Part shown: piece after piece, positions 1 through 7,542 of the stretch | Layout of the letters: each line of letters begins with the position of its first letter | Position numbering within the stretch: the first letter of the stretch is position 1 | Origin: Enterococcus alishanensis | Lineage (GTDB): Bacteria > Bacillota > Bacilli > Lactobacillales > Enterococcaceae | Direction of reading: 5' to 3' | DNA: 64,000 nt | Assembly: GCF_019218635.1 (NCBI RefSeq) | Contig: NZ_JAHUZB010000004.1 | Location: forward strand, 401,352-465,351 | Made by a program: the position numbers and the translations under genes | Notes under the pieces: model-generated | Database searches by the model: none | Told to the model about the DNA's origin: nothing | What the model saw: the letters and a program-made list of their open reading frames with translations, nothing else

Positions 1-542
1 ACATTGCTATTAGGCACAACACTCATCATTTTACGCATTTTATTGCGTGCACTGGCTGTTGAGATAGCAATTGGCGTTTCTTCAGTCGAACGAAGCTCTT
101 CAGTTTTGCTAACTTTTTTTACTTGGATGGTATCGTAAACATTATTAATACTAGTGATTCGTAAAACAGCACTGGCTGCCGCAAATAATATACCGATGAC
201 TAAAATAAGTACCGGAATTTTGGCAGGAAAGCCAAAGCCTTTAAATTGAAAATTTCTAACTCCTTTACCACTGATTGGTCCAGCTATTTTTTCTATCGGT
301 GAAGAAAAAAATAGCACCAAACTAATTAAAAAAGCGACCGTCAAATTACTAGAAATAATTGAGCTTAAATTTTGCGGAGGCGTCATCCAATAGACAAAAA
401 TGAAGGAACATATAAAGAAGAAAAGATAAATGATCATTCCTTTTTTTACGCCTTGCCCTTTCCGCCGCACAATATCATAAATAATTGGTAATAAACCTAA
501 GGCTGTAAAGATAAATGTAATCCCTAACAAATTTAAAAACAT
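1..542 (-). CDS. Membrane protein, C-terminal part cut by window edge
   Basis: The minus-strand frame opens with ATG at 540-542 (MFLNLLGITFIFTALG) and stays open to position 1, so about 180 residues are visible and the C-terminus lies outside the window. It shows hydrophobic helices near residues 1-20, 35-52, 65-82 and 107-128, followed by a soluble stretch rich in Lys, Glu and Ser. The first residues could be a signal anchor. I do not recognise the family. It lies upstream of gor on the same strand but a terminator-like hairpin separates them, so co-transcription is unlikely. Confidence 0.6.
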   Translation of the reverse strand, partial: MFLNLLGITFIFTALGLLPIIYDIVRRKGQGVKKGMIIYLFFFICSFIFVYWMTPPQNLSSIISSNLTVAFLISLVLFFSSPIEKIAGPISGKGVRNFQFKGFGFPAKIPVLILVIGILFAAASAVLRITSINNVYDTIQVKKVSKTEELRSTEETPIAISTASARNKMRKMMSVVPNSN

Positions 543-623
543 GACACTTCCCCTTTTTTTGATGTAATAGCTTATTATAGCAAGAATTCAATTGTAAATA
601 ATAGGTATTCCGACTGATTTACA

Positions 624-661
624 CAAAAAAACTGCAATAGAAATTTCTTTCTATCACAGTT
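624..661 (-). terminator. Intrinsic terminator of gor
   Basis: On the minus strand a 14-bp stem (arms 630-643 and 648-661, one internal mismatch region) is followed by a run of seven T. It lies directly after the gor stop codon at 669. Confidence 0.75.
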
Positions 662-668
662 ATTTTGA

Positions 669-2015
669 TTAGCGCATAGTTACAAATTCTTCACTGCCAG
701 TTGGATGGATTGCCACTGTATTATCAAAGTCAGCTTTGGTTGCGCCCATTTTAATTGCTACTGCAAACCCTTGTAGCATTTCATCAACACCGACACCAAT
801 AGCATGTAAACCAATAATTTTTTCGTTCTCACCTTGACAAACTAATTTCATTTCACATTTTTGACGGTATTCCCCTAAAGCAAAATACATCGGAGTAAAA
901 CGGGAACGATACACTTTAATTTTACCTTCGCCATATTTTTCAATTGCTTCGGCTTCTGATAAACCAACTGTTGCCATTGTTGGGTGAGTAAACACCACGG
1001 TTGGAATATTTTCATAGTCTAAATGAGCTTCCGTTTGACCATTGAATAGTCGTTCAGAAAGCTGGCGTCCCGCCTTGATTGCCACAGGAGTTAAGCCAAA
1101 TTTTCCGATAACATCTCCCACAGCATATACGTCGTCAGCGGTTGTATTTTGGTATTTATCAACTTTGACAAAACCTTTATCATCTAATTCCACTTGGGTA
1201 TTTTCCAATCCGATTTTTTCAGTATTGGCTTTACGTCCACCAGCAAAGAAAACTTTTTCTGCCGTTAAAGTTTGGCCATTTTCAAAATAAACAGTGAAGG
1301 CCTCACCATTTTTCTCAATTTTTTCTACAACGCAATTAGGATGGATGCCCATGTGATTATCTTGATAGATTTCTAGCAAGTTTTCCGCTAACATTTTATC
1401 AAAAGTTCTTAATGGCAATTCATGACGAAAAGCCCAGTCAACTTTTGTTCCCAAGCCTTGCATCACTCCACTTAATTCTGCAGCAATATAACCAGCACCT
1501 AACATGATTGCTGATTTTGGCTGGGTTTTTAAAGCGAAGAAATCGTCAGAATCTAGAGCATATTCTCCACCAGGAACATTCATTGGTCCCGCATAACCAC
1601 CAGTTGCAATCAATATATTGGGTGCGGTGTAAGTTTCTCCGTTCACTTCAATCACATGATCTGATTGGAAAGTAGCATAACCAGAAATTCGTTCTACTTT
1701 ATTGTGATCCAATCCTCGATTGTAAGCGCCGTGCAAGAAATCAATATATTTTTCCCGCGCTTCTACTAAAGCGGTAAAATCAAATTGGTTAATCGTTACA
1801 TCAAAACCGTAGCCGGAAACATCCCGTTGCAGCATTTCCATCATGGTACTGGCTTGCCACATAACTTTTTTTGGTACACAGCCTACATTGACACAGGTAC
1901 CACCGATTTTATTTCCTTCTATTAATAGAACTTTTGCCCCATGTTCACCCGCGCGATTGGCTGAAGCAATGCCGCCACTGCCACCGCCAACAACGATATA
2001 ATCATATTCTTGCAT
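669..2015 (-). CDS. gor: Glutathione-disulfide reductase
   Basis: This 448-residue class I pyridine nucleotide-disulfide oxidoreductase reduces glutathione disulfide with NADPH in the cytoplasm. Visible features are the FAD dinucleotide fold GGGSGG at residues 10-15, the redox-active pair in [12 protein letters not shown] (Cys41 and Cys46), a second nucleotide-binding fold GAGYIAAE near 172-179, the second FAD motif VYAVGD, and the C-terminal HPTGSEE (His about 437), the general base of the dimer partner. The length is normal for the family. The ATG follows a GGAGGAG site. It appears monocistronic, with terminators on both sides. The absence of a mercuric-binding or lipoamide signature and the GTCVNVGC motif favour glutathione over mycothiol or dihydrolipoamide. 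Confidence 0.9.
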   Translation of the reverse strand: MQEYDYIVVGGGSGGIASANRAGEHGAKVLLIEGNKIGGTCVNVGCVPKKVMWQASTMMEMLQRDVSGYGFDVTINQFDFTALVEAREKYIDFLHGAYNRGLDHNKVERISGYATFQSDHVIEVNGETYTAPNILIATGGYAGPMNVPGGEYALDSDDFFALKTQPKSAIMLGAGYIAAELSGVMQGLGTKVDWAFRHELPLRTFDKMLAENLLEIYQDNHMGIHPNCVVEKIEKNGEAFTVYFENGQTLTAEKVFFAGGRKANTEKIGLENTQVELDDKGFVKVDKYQNTTADDVYAVGDVIGKFGLTPVAIKAGRQLSERLFNGQTEAHLDYENIPTVVFTHPTMATVGLSEAEAIEKYGEGKIKVYRSRFTPMYFALGEYRQKCEMKLVCQGENEKIIGLHAIGVGVDEMLQGFAVAIKMGATKADFDNTVAIHPTGSEEFVTMR

Positions 2016-2053
2016 TTATTCTCCTCCTCATTCAAAGCTTCACCCTCATCATA

Positions 2054-2079
2054 ACAAAAGCCGAGACAAATTGTCTCGA
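2054..2079 (-). terminator. Intrinsic terminator of the U32 gene pair
   Basis: The stem CGAGACAA/TTGTCTCG (2062-2077) is followed on the minus strand by GCTTTTG. It lies 10 bases after the stop of the downstream U32 gene. Confidence 0.6.
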
Positions 2080-2086
2080 CTTAAGA

Positions 2087-3340
2087 TTATTTCGTCACTT
2101 CAGGCTTTTTACGGCGAATCATATCTCCTGGTTTTACTACTTGAGCAACCGGCATCGTCACAATCATCATTGGATTTGGTGCGCGATCAATTGATTCATC
2201 GTCTTCATTTTTCATTTCCATTACATTTTGGTGGAAATGTTCGAAATTAGGACCATAAAATTCAATTTCATCTCCCACAGAAAAATGATTTCTTTGGCGG
2301 ATGGTGGCAATCCCACTAGATTCATCATAACTCAAGACTTCACCGATAAATTGATAGACTGGGATTTTTCGTCTTGGGCCAAATAATTGTTCATTTTCCG
2401 TAGGTGTATGGTAATAAAAACCAGTAGAAAGTTCTCGTTGTGCCACTTTCCAAAGTTCATCCACCCATTCTTGTTTTAGTACATAATTTTCAGGGTCAGC
2501 CATGTAGCTATCGATTGCTGTTTTATATACATTTGCCACAGTCGATACATAATGAATAGATTTCATCCGACCTTCAATTTTTAAACTATCTACACCATTT
2601 TGAACTAAATCAGGAATATGTTCAATCATCGACATATCCACCGCACTCATAGAAAATTCTTCTGTCACTTCTCCATTTTCAGTTAATGAACGGTGTTCTT
2701 TCGCAAAGGGCATATCGAATAATTCATACTTCCAACGGCAAGACTGCGAGCAACCGCCACGATTGGCATCGCGCATCGACATGTGGTTAGACAAAGTACA
2801 ACGACCGGAATAAGAAATACACATAGCACCATGAATAAATGCTTCAATTTGAATAGACGTATTTTTACGAATTTCCGCCAACTCTTCCATCGAGACTTCT
2901 CGAGCTAACACGACCCGCTCCAAGCCTTCTTCACGCCAAAATTCTAACGTTTCATAATTTGTTGCCGAAGCTTGTGTTGATAAATGAATCGGTAAGCCGG
3001 GTGCTTCTGTCGCACAAATTTCAATTAAGGCTGGATCAGAAACAATCACCGCTGAAATACCGATATCTCGTAACGTACGGAAAAAATCGCCGGCGCCTTT
3101 TTCATTGCCTTCATGAGTAACCATATTCGCTGCTACATAAACTTTTGCCTTGTGCTCATTGGCAAAAGCTACGCCTTCTGCCATTTCCTCAAATGAAAAG
3201 TTTCCGGCCCGTGAACGCAAACCGTAGGCGTCGCCACCGATATAAACAGCATCCGCACCATAATGAATCGCTGTTTTCAATTTTTCTAAAGTCCCAGCTG
3301 GTGCTAACACCTCAGGACGTTTTAAAGCTGTTTTTTGCAT
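2087..3340 (-). CDS. Peptidase U32 family protein, TrhP2-like tRNA hydroxylation protein
   Basis: This 417-residue protein belongs to family U32. In Bacillus subtilis the paired U32 proteins TrhP1/TrhP2 (YrrN/YrrO) make 5-hydroxyuridine at the wobble base of tRNA, and this gene pair has the same layout. The U32 signature EAFIHGAMCISYSGRCTLS lies mid-protein and is followed by GGCSQSCRW, giving the four-cysteine cluster thought to hold an Fe-S centre. The start is placed at 3340 because AAGGAG lies six bases before that ATG; the in-frame ATG at 3373 lies inside the upstream gene. It is 10 bases downstream of the other U32 gene, so they form an operon. The older label of collagenase is not supported. 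Confidence 0.85.
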   Translation of the reverse strand: MQKTALKRPEVLAPAGTLEKLKTAIHYGADAVYIGGDAYGLRSRAGNFSFEEMAEGVAFANEHKAKVYVAANMVTHEGNEKGAGDFFRTLRDIGISAVIVSDPALIEICATEAPGLPIHLSTQASATNYETLEFWREEGLERVVLAREVSMEELAEIRKNTSIQIEAFIHGAMCISYSGRCTLSNHMSMRDANRGGCSQSCRWKYELFDMPFAKEHRSLTENGEVTEEFSMSAVDMSMIEHIPDLVQNGVDSLKIEGRMKSIHYVSTVANVYKTAIDSYMADPENYVLKQEWVDELWKVAQRELSTGFYYHTPTENEQLFGPRRKIPVYQFIGEVLSYDESSGIATIRQRNHFSVGDEIEFYGPNFEHFHQNVMEMKNEDDESIDRAPNPMMIVTMPVAQVVKPGDMIRRKKPEVTK

Positions 3341-3350
3341 AATGTTCTCC

Positions 3351-4271
3351 TTATTTAATGCTGGCTGGATCAAAATAGTAAAATCCTGTATCTAATTCGC
3401 GATTTTCAGGATGAAGTTGTTGTAATTGTTCAGCTAATTTTTGAATATCTGCTGTTTGCCAATTATCTTCTTCTAACATTTTTTTTGCTGTTACAAAAAG
3501 CTTGGCGATTTCCACAAAATTTTCCCCGGGAGTGAAGATACCATCCAGCTTCCAGGTAGTAAATCCCGCCGCAACTAATTCCTGCAACTGCGGTAACAAA
3601 TCGATATCATTATTGGCAAAAATATGAGTGCCATGTTGATCTTCATAGATTGAATAATGGGTTTCATCTTTACGTGGTTCGGAAATAAACAAGCCTCGCT
3701 CTTTATCTTTTTTACTATCTTGTTTTGTATAATTAAAATAATTTTCAACTAATGGCCGTTTGGACTGATGGATACAAGTAGCACCATAAACCAAAACTTC
3801 CACTGGTACTTCTACTTCGGTGTTCAATAGTTTCATCTCATCAAAAGGAACTTCCCGGGCTAATACTGCGCCACTAGCGCCTTTTTTATGCCAAAAATTT
3901 ATTTGACGTGCATTAGTGACTAAAGTTTGAGCATCATATATAAAATCTAAACCATAGTTTCCTTTGCGTAATAAATGAATCACACCTGTATCGCCTACCA
4001 CAATCCGATCTGGTTTGACCTGACTAAGAAAAGCTAAATATTCTGGTACTTCTTTCATCTTCTCTGGATGCATAATACCATTTAAAGCGATATTTATTTT
4101 TTTTCCTTGTTGATGAGCCGCTTCGATTAATTCCTGCTGTTCAGCTCGAGAAAAGGAATAGGGCAAACGTAAACCAAAGTTTTCTTCCCCAATATACAAA
4201 GTATCGACGTCAGCAGCTAACAAATCATAGGCCTGTGCCATTGATTCTGCTGTCGCAATAATTTCAATCAT
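3351..4271 (-). CDS. Peptidase U32 family protein, TrhP1-like
   Basis: This 306-residue U32 protein is the short partner of the gene at 2087-3340. It has the N-terminal TIM-barrel-like part of the family (ADVDTLYIGEENFGLR near residues 20-35) and a reduced signature EVLVYGATCIHQ, without the downstream paired cysteines of its partner. By analogy with B. subtilis TrhP1 it should work with TrhP2 in prephenate-dependent hydroxylation of the tRNA wobble uridine. The ATG at 4271 follows GGAGGAAACAAA. It is the first gene of the two-gene operon. The role is inferred from family and context. Confidence 0.82.
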   Translation of the reverse strand: MIEIIATAESMAQAYDLLAADVDTLYIGEENFGLRLPYSFSRAEQQELIEAAHQQGKKINIALNGIMHPEKMKEVPEYLAFLSQVKPDRIVVGDTGVIHLLRKGNYGLDFIYDAQTLVTNARQINFWHKKGASGAVLAREVPFDEMKLLNTEVEVPVEVLVYGATCIHQSKRPLVENYFNYTKQDSKKDKERGLFISEPRKDETHYSIYEDQHGTHIFANNDIDLLPQLQELVAAGFTTWKLDGIFTPGENFVEIAKLFVTAKKMLEEDNWQTADIQKLAEQLQQLHPENRELDTGFYYFDPASIK

Positions 4272-4406
4272 TTTGTTTCCTCCAAGATAGTTATTAAACT
4301 ACCATTTATTTTGACGTTTTTATACTATCACAGGTTATTCTAATTATCTATTTGAATTTACTCTAAATTACTTTAAATAATCGAAATTTATGGTAAATAT
4401 TTACAT

Positions 4407-4440
4407 AAAAAAACGACCAGAATTTGTTATCATCTGGACG
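4407..4440 (-). terminator. Intrinsic terminator of the CMD-family gene
   Basis: The stem arms at 4414-4421 and 4433-4440 are followed on the minus strand by seven T. It lies nine bases after the stop of the 4449-4808 gene. Confidence 0.7.
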
Positions 4441-4448
4441 TAATCTTA

Positions 4449-4808
4449 TTATTCAAATACCTTTTTAGCAACTGCAATAGCATTTAAAACTTTTGGAAAA
4501 CCGACATATGGTAAACATTGGATAAAGGTCTCAATAATTTCAGCTTGCGATAAACCCACATTTAAAGCACCTTGAATATGAATTTTTAATTGCGGTGCAG
4601 TATCTCCTTGAGTTAATAAAGTTGTGATGGTAATCATTTCTCGCTGTTTTAAGTCTAAAATTTTGCGATTTTCCATTTCATCGAATACCAGTAAAGTGTA
4701 TTCATCTAAAACTGGTGCAATTTCTTTCAGACTTTCCGATACAGCACGACTAGCTTCTTGACCAATAACTTGTTTTCTTATTTCTAATCCTCGTTGATAA
4801 TTATTCAT
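4449..4808 (-). CDS. Carboxymuconolactone decarboxylase family protein
   Basis: This protein of about 119 residues is of the small helical CMD/AhpD-like type (NNYQRGLEIRKQVIGQEAS at the N-terminus, GALNVGLSQAEIIETFIQ in the core). No CxxC pair is present, so it is not an AhpD peroxidase; decarboxylase-like or unknown oxidoreductase-linked activity is more likely. The start at 4808 is chosen because GAGGAGG lies seven bases upstream; the ATG at 4865 would place the promoter inside the gene. It is divergent from the MerR-family gene at 4888, whose product very probably controls it, since a MerR-type promoter lies between them. Confidence 0.8.
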   Translation of the reverse strand: MNNYQRGLEIRKQVIGQEASRAVSESLKEIAPVLDEYTLLVFDEMENRKILDLKQREMITITTLLTQGDTAPQLKIHIQGALNVGLSQAEIIETFIQCLPYVGFPKVLNAIAVAKKVFE

Positions 4809-4834
4809 ATGACATCCTCCTCTTTGATACAATG

Positions 4835-4865
4835 AGCATAAACTATCAAGCTTACTTGATAGCAA
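4835..4865 (-). promoter_or_regulatory. MerR-type promoter with operator in a 19-bp spacer
   Basis: On the minus strand TTGCTA (4860-4865) and TATGCT (4835-4840) are separated by 19 bp, longer than the usual 17. The perfect inverted repeat CTATCAAG-CTTA-CTTGATAG (4843-4862) lies in and overlaps the spacer. A long spacer holding the palindrome is the hallmark of promoters that MerR proteins activate by DNA distortion. It drives the CMD-family gene and lies 23 bases from the merR-like start. Confidence 0.75.
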
Positions 4866-4887
4866 GAAAAAATTTATGAGGACAGCA

Positions 4888-5259
4888 ATGACTAAAAATT
4901 ATAAAATTTCCGAAGTAGCCCGACTGACAAATTTATCAATACCCACTTTACGATATTATGAAGAATTAGGCTTACTTCAGCCTAAACGATCAGAAAATAA
5001 TTATCGCCTATTTACAAAAAAAGATTTGGACTGGATTGAATTTATCCAAAAAGCCAAAAACACTGGGATGCAATTATCAAAAATTATTGAGTATTCTAAG
5101 CTACGAGAACAAGGAATCACCACGATCAATCAACGCATTGCCATTTTGGAAGAACAAGAACAATTATTGGAATTCGAAAAAAGAAAGCTCCAAGATCATA
5201 TTGATTTCTTACAAGCTAAAAAGGCCCATTACCATTTAATCAAGGAGCAAAATCTATAA
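4888..5259 (+). CDS. MerR family transcriptional regulator
   Basis: This protein of about 123 residues has the MerR winged helix-turn-helix at its N-terminus (YKISEVARLTNLSIPTLRYY, then LGLLQPKRSENNYRLF) and a C-terminal dimerisation helix. There is no conserved cysteine set for metal or redox sensing, so it resembles the small AdhR/YraB-like regulators that respond to electrophiles. The start at 4888 is preferred to 4876 because GAGG lies at the right distance. It is divergent from the CMD-family gene and is its likely activator and its own repressor. Confidence 0.85.
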   Translation: MTKNYKISEVARLTNLSIPTLRYYEELGLLQPKRSENNYRLFTKKDLDWIEFIQKAKNTGMQLSKIIEYSKLREQGITTINQRIAILEEQEQLLEFEKRKLQDHIDFLQAKKAHYHLIKEQNL

Positions 5260-5283
5260 GAACCTATTTGAAGACAAAAGGAT

Positions 5284-5354
5284 GCCCGCCAGTCGGGGAA
5301 CTAGCGGGCTAGGAGTTAAAAATGAAAAAAAGTGTTAGGGTTGTTTGTTGGTAT
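5284..5354 (-). repeat. Duplicated intergenic element, copy 1 (candidate small RNA)
   Basis: This copy consists of a hairpin (GCCCGC 5284-5289 with GCGGGC 5304-5309, plus AGT/ACT inside) next to a 44-base block with AGGAGTTAAAAATG, repeated almost exactly at 5833-5875. Read on the minus strand the order is an unstructured CA-rich leader, then CATTTTTAACTCCT, which is complementary to a Shine-Dalgarno plus AUG, then the hairpin. On the plus strand it could open a 37-codon frame with a good ribosome binding site, but copy 2 differs by two A and stops after four codons, so coding is not conserved. The T-run after the hairpin is weak in this copy. A csRNA-like antisense small RNA is the best guess. 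Confidence 0.45.
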
Positions 5355-5423
5355 GAATATATAATACCGAGAGAATTTGAAGAACCTTTGAAGAATTTAT
5401 GGGAAATTCAAAAACATTTGATG

Positions 5424-5738
5424 CTATTTTTTTGAAAGAGATCCTTGCCACAAATTCATACCACCGGTTACATTTACCACTTGATATCCTTTGGCCTGCA
5501 AAATTTTTGCAGCTTTTTTGCTACGAACGCCACCTTGACAAACGACATAAGTTGGTTGATCTTTAGCCCCTTGATAGTTTTCGATATCTGCCAAAGGATA
5601 ATTAATCGCATTGGGAATATGTCCAGAAGCATATTCGTTTGTATCCCGTACATCTAAAACTGTTAATTTATTTTTTTTCAGCTGTCTTTCTAAGTCAGCA
5701 GGTAATATCGTATCCATTTTTTCAAAAAATCCAAACAT
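5424..5738 (-). CDS. Rhodanese-like domain protein
   Basis: This 104-residue single-domain rhodanese has the active-site loop CQGGVRS (Cys about 68) and the typical N-terminal VLDVRDTNEYASGHIPNAIN. Proteins of this size carry persulfide sulfur between partners in the cytoplasm; the physiological acceptor is not shown by the sequence. No signal peptide is visible. The ATG at 5738 follows a GGAGATGGCGCT stretch. It stands alone, bounded on both sides by the duplicated 5284/5809 element; copy 2 lies upstream of its start and could influence it. Confidence 0.85.
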   Translation of the reverse strand: MFGFFEKMDTILPADLERQLKKNKLTVLDVRDTNEYASGHIPNAINYPLADIENYQGAKDQPTYVVCQGGVRSKKAAKILQAKGYQVVNVTGGMNLWQGSLSKK

Positions 5739-5808
5739 AGCGCCATCTCCAATTTAAATTTATTCAATCTATTTGTACCATCTCTTTTAGATTAAAGCAA
5801 AAAAATAT

Positions 5809-5875
5809 GCCTGTCGGTGGGGTCCGACAGGCAAGGAGTTAAAAATGAAAAAGTGTTAGGGTTGTTTGTTGGTAT
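5809..5875 (-). repeat. Duplicated intergenic element, copy 2 (candidate small RNA with terminator)
   Basis: This copy has a perfect 9-bp stem (GCCTGTCGG 5809-5817 with CCGACAGGC 5824-5832), followed on the minus strand by ATATTTTTTT, a good intrinsic terminator. The adjoining block (5833-5875) matches copy 1 apart from two missing A. The stem sequence differs from copy 1 while pairing is kept, which supports selection on RNA structure. On the minus strand CATTTTTAACTCCTTG would be single-stranded and complementary to ribosome binding sites. No convincing -35 was found. Confidence 0.5.
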
Positions 5876-5942
5876 ATGCATACTATAAACAATATTTATG
5901 AACTTTTTGTGAACGAATGGTATTGAAATAATAAAGATTTAC

Positions 5943-6260
5943 TTATTTTGGTTTTTCTCGACTGTCATGACTCGTTTCAATTGGATATTTCTGTGCATTT
6001 TTGACCAGTTTCTCAGCAATAATCTGGTCAATATCGAAATTTAAATTATCAGCTAACATATAAGCATAAATCAAAACATCTGCCAGTTCTTCTTTTAGTC
6101 GCTCTGGCTTTTCTTTGGCTTCTTCTGACGTCTTCCACTGAAATAGTTCCAACAATTCACTGGCTTCTAGCGTCAAAGATAAAGCCAAGTCTTTTTCATT
6201 ATGAAATTGCCGCCAATTTCTTTCATCTCGAAATTGATTAATTTTCTCCATACTATTCAT
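5943..6260 (-). CDS. MazG-like nucleotide pyrophosphohydrolase
   Basis: This protein of about 105 residues is an all-alpha NTP pyrophosphohydrolase of the MazG/RS21-C6 type. The metal-binding pattern EASELLELFQW with the later EELADVLIYAYMLAD (ExxE and ExxD) is clear. Relatives hydrolyse non-canonical or excess dNTPs such as dCTP; the true substrate is not shown. Several ATGs are available (6278, 6266, 6260, 6251); 6260 is chosen because GGAGG lies seven bases upstream. The start overlaps the end of the upstream unknown gene by eight bases, which suggests translational coupling. Confidence 0.8.
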   Translation of the reverse strand: MNSMEKINQFRDERNWRQFHNEKDLALSLTLEASELLELFQWKTSEEAKEKPERLKEELADVLIYAYMLADNLNFDIDQIIAEKLVKNAQKYPIETSHDSREKPK

Positions 6261-6564
6261 GCTCATCCTCCAAATCACTTACAGAAAAATCCGCAAAGAT
6301 TTCGCCGTCATAATAACGCAGCATCTCTTCCAACGACAAAGCAGATTTTTCTTCGTCAACTGCTTGTTGTTGCGCCAAAATTTCTTTGCGATAAACCTGG
6401 TATTGCTCTGACAATTTAGCGTACATCGCTTTTTTCGAAATCGCTTCAGCTGTAATAAACGACAATTCTTTAATTAATCCACGATATACCGGTAAATTAT
6501 TTTCCAATTCCACAGGTAATTCTACCACTGTTAATCCAACCTCTTTAAAATATTCTTCGTACAT
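6253..6564 (-). CDS. Hypothetical protein, coupled to MazG-like gene
   Basis: This 103-residue acidic soluble protein is not recognised. It has no signal peptide or membrane segment; a central Lys/Gln/Glu-rich stretch (residues 45-75) is predicted helical, and the C-terminus is strongly acidic (SVSDLEDEHE). The ATG at 6564 follows GAGGTGAGTCG. Its stop overlaps the MazG-like start, so the two form an operon. No function can be assigned. Confidence 0.65.
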   Translation of the reverse strand: MYEEYFKEVGLTVVELPVELENNLPVYRGLIKELSFITAEAISKKAMYAKLSEQYQVYRKEILAQQQAVDEEKSALSLEEMLRYYDGEIFADFSVSDLEDEHE

Positions 6565-6664
6565 CGACTCACCTCGTTTTAACTTTAGCTTGTGCTGTAA
6601 TATTTTTCAAGTGATTAAAAAAAACGTATAATTCAATTGAAGACAGATTTTAGGAGGAAAATAA

Positions 6665-7468
6665 ATGAAAATTGGTTTTATTGGTGCCGGTAATATGGCA
6701 CGGGCGATTATAGAAGGGATTATCAGTCAAAAATTTGTTTCTGCAGAAGATGTCTATTTATACAACATCCATTTTGAAAAAGCCCAAAATTTAGCAGATC
6801 AATTAGGTATCCATGCAGTTGAAGAGGTCAATCAATTGGTTGAAGCAGTTGACACAGTTGTATTGGCAGTTAAGCCCCCAATTATTGAAAGTGTGATAAA
6901 TGAAATTCGAACAACCATTTTAGCGAAAAAGTCACTGCTAGTTTCTATCGCAGCTGGAAAAGATTTGGCGACTCTTTATGATTATTTGGAAACCGAGCAA
7001 GCCGTCAGTATTATTCGCGTAATGCCAAATATGAATTCCATGGTAGGTCAAGGCGCAACTGCAGTTTGCGGCAATCAATTTACTTCTAAAGAACAAGTTG
7101 CGGAAATAATCGCATTGTTTGCAGCGATTGGTAAAGCTTGGGAATTACCAGAAGAACAGTTTTCAACTTTTGCAGCAATTGCAGGAAGTTCACCCGCATT
7201 TACTTTCCTTTATATTGATTCCTTGGCTAGAGCAGGAGTAAAAAATGGCTTGCCAAAAGATTTAGCTACCGAAATGGCCACTCAGGCTGTGCTAGGAAGC
7301 GCAGAAACTTTAGCTGTATCATCCGAAAATGCTTGGGGCTTAATTGATCAAGTCAGCTCACCTGGTGGCACAACAGTGGCTGGAGTTGTCAGCTTGGAAG
7401 ACAATCGTTTCTTAGCAACCGTTGTCAAAGCTGTTGATGACACAATTGCCCGTGAAAAAGAATTGTAA
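6665..7468 (+). CDS. proC: Pyrroline-5-carboxylate reductase
   Basis: This 267-residue enzyme reduces pyrroline-5-carboxylate to proline with NAD(P)H, the last step of proline synthesis. The N-terminal Rossmann motif GFIGAGNMARAI (residues 4-15), the mid-protein VMPNMN, and the C-terminal signature near 225-245 (ISSPGGTT-like, here VSSPGGTTVAG) are all present. Length is normal. TAGGAGG lies eight bases before the ATG. It is monocistronic with its own terminator. Its place next to the opuA osmoprotectant genes may reflect a shared osmotic role for proline, but that is inference. Confidence 0.93.
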   Translation: MKIGFIGAGNMARAIIEGIISQKFVSAEDVYLYNIHFEKAQNLADQLGIHAVEEVNQLVEAVDTVVLAVKPPIIESVINEIRTTILAKKSLLVSIAAGKDLATLYDYLETEQAVSIIRVMPNMNSMVGQGATAVCGNQFTSKEQVAEIIALFAAIGKAWELPEEQFSTFAAIAGSSPAFTFLYIDSLARAGVKNGLPKDLATEMATQAVLGSAETLAVSSENAWGLIDQVSSPGGTTVAGVVSLEDNRFLATVVKAVDDTIAREKEL

Positions 7469-7473
7469 TTTTT

Positions 7474-7499
7474 AGAGGACTGAAAAAGTCCTCTTTTTT
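7474..7499 (+). terminator. Intrinsic terminator of proC
   Basis: The 7-bp stem AGAGGAC/GTCCTCT (7474-7480 and 7488-7494) is followed by six T. Confidence 0.85.
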
Positions 7500-7507
7500 G
7501 TTTCATA

Positions 7508-7533
7508 AAAAAGAGCCGCTCACAAGCGACTCT
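7508..7533 (-). terminator. Intrinsic terminator of the opuA operon
   Basis: On the minus strand the stem AGAGTCGCT/AGCGGCTCT (one mismatch) is followed by six T, nine bases after the stop of the permease gene. Confidence 0.8.
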
Positions 7534-7542
7534 CCAATAAAC

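Noticed and set aside
2087..4271. U32 proteins considered as secreted collagenase virulence factors
   Set aside because: There is no signal peptide, and the gene pair has the layout of the TrhP1/TrhP2 tRNA-hydroxylation proteins.
5321..5434. A 37-codon plus-strand frame (MKKSVRVVCWYEY) with a good Shine-Dalgarno
   Set aside because: The duplicate copy at 5845 lacks two A and stops after four codons, so the frame is not conserved; DNA or minus-strand RNA function is more likely.
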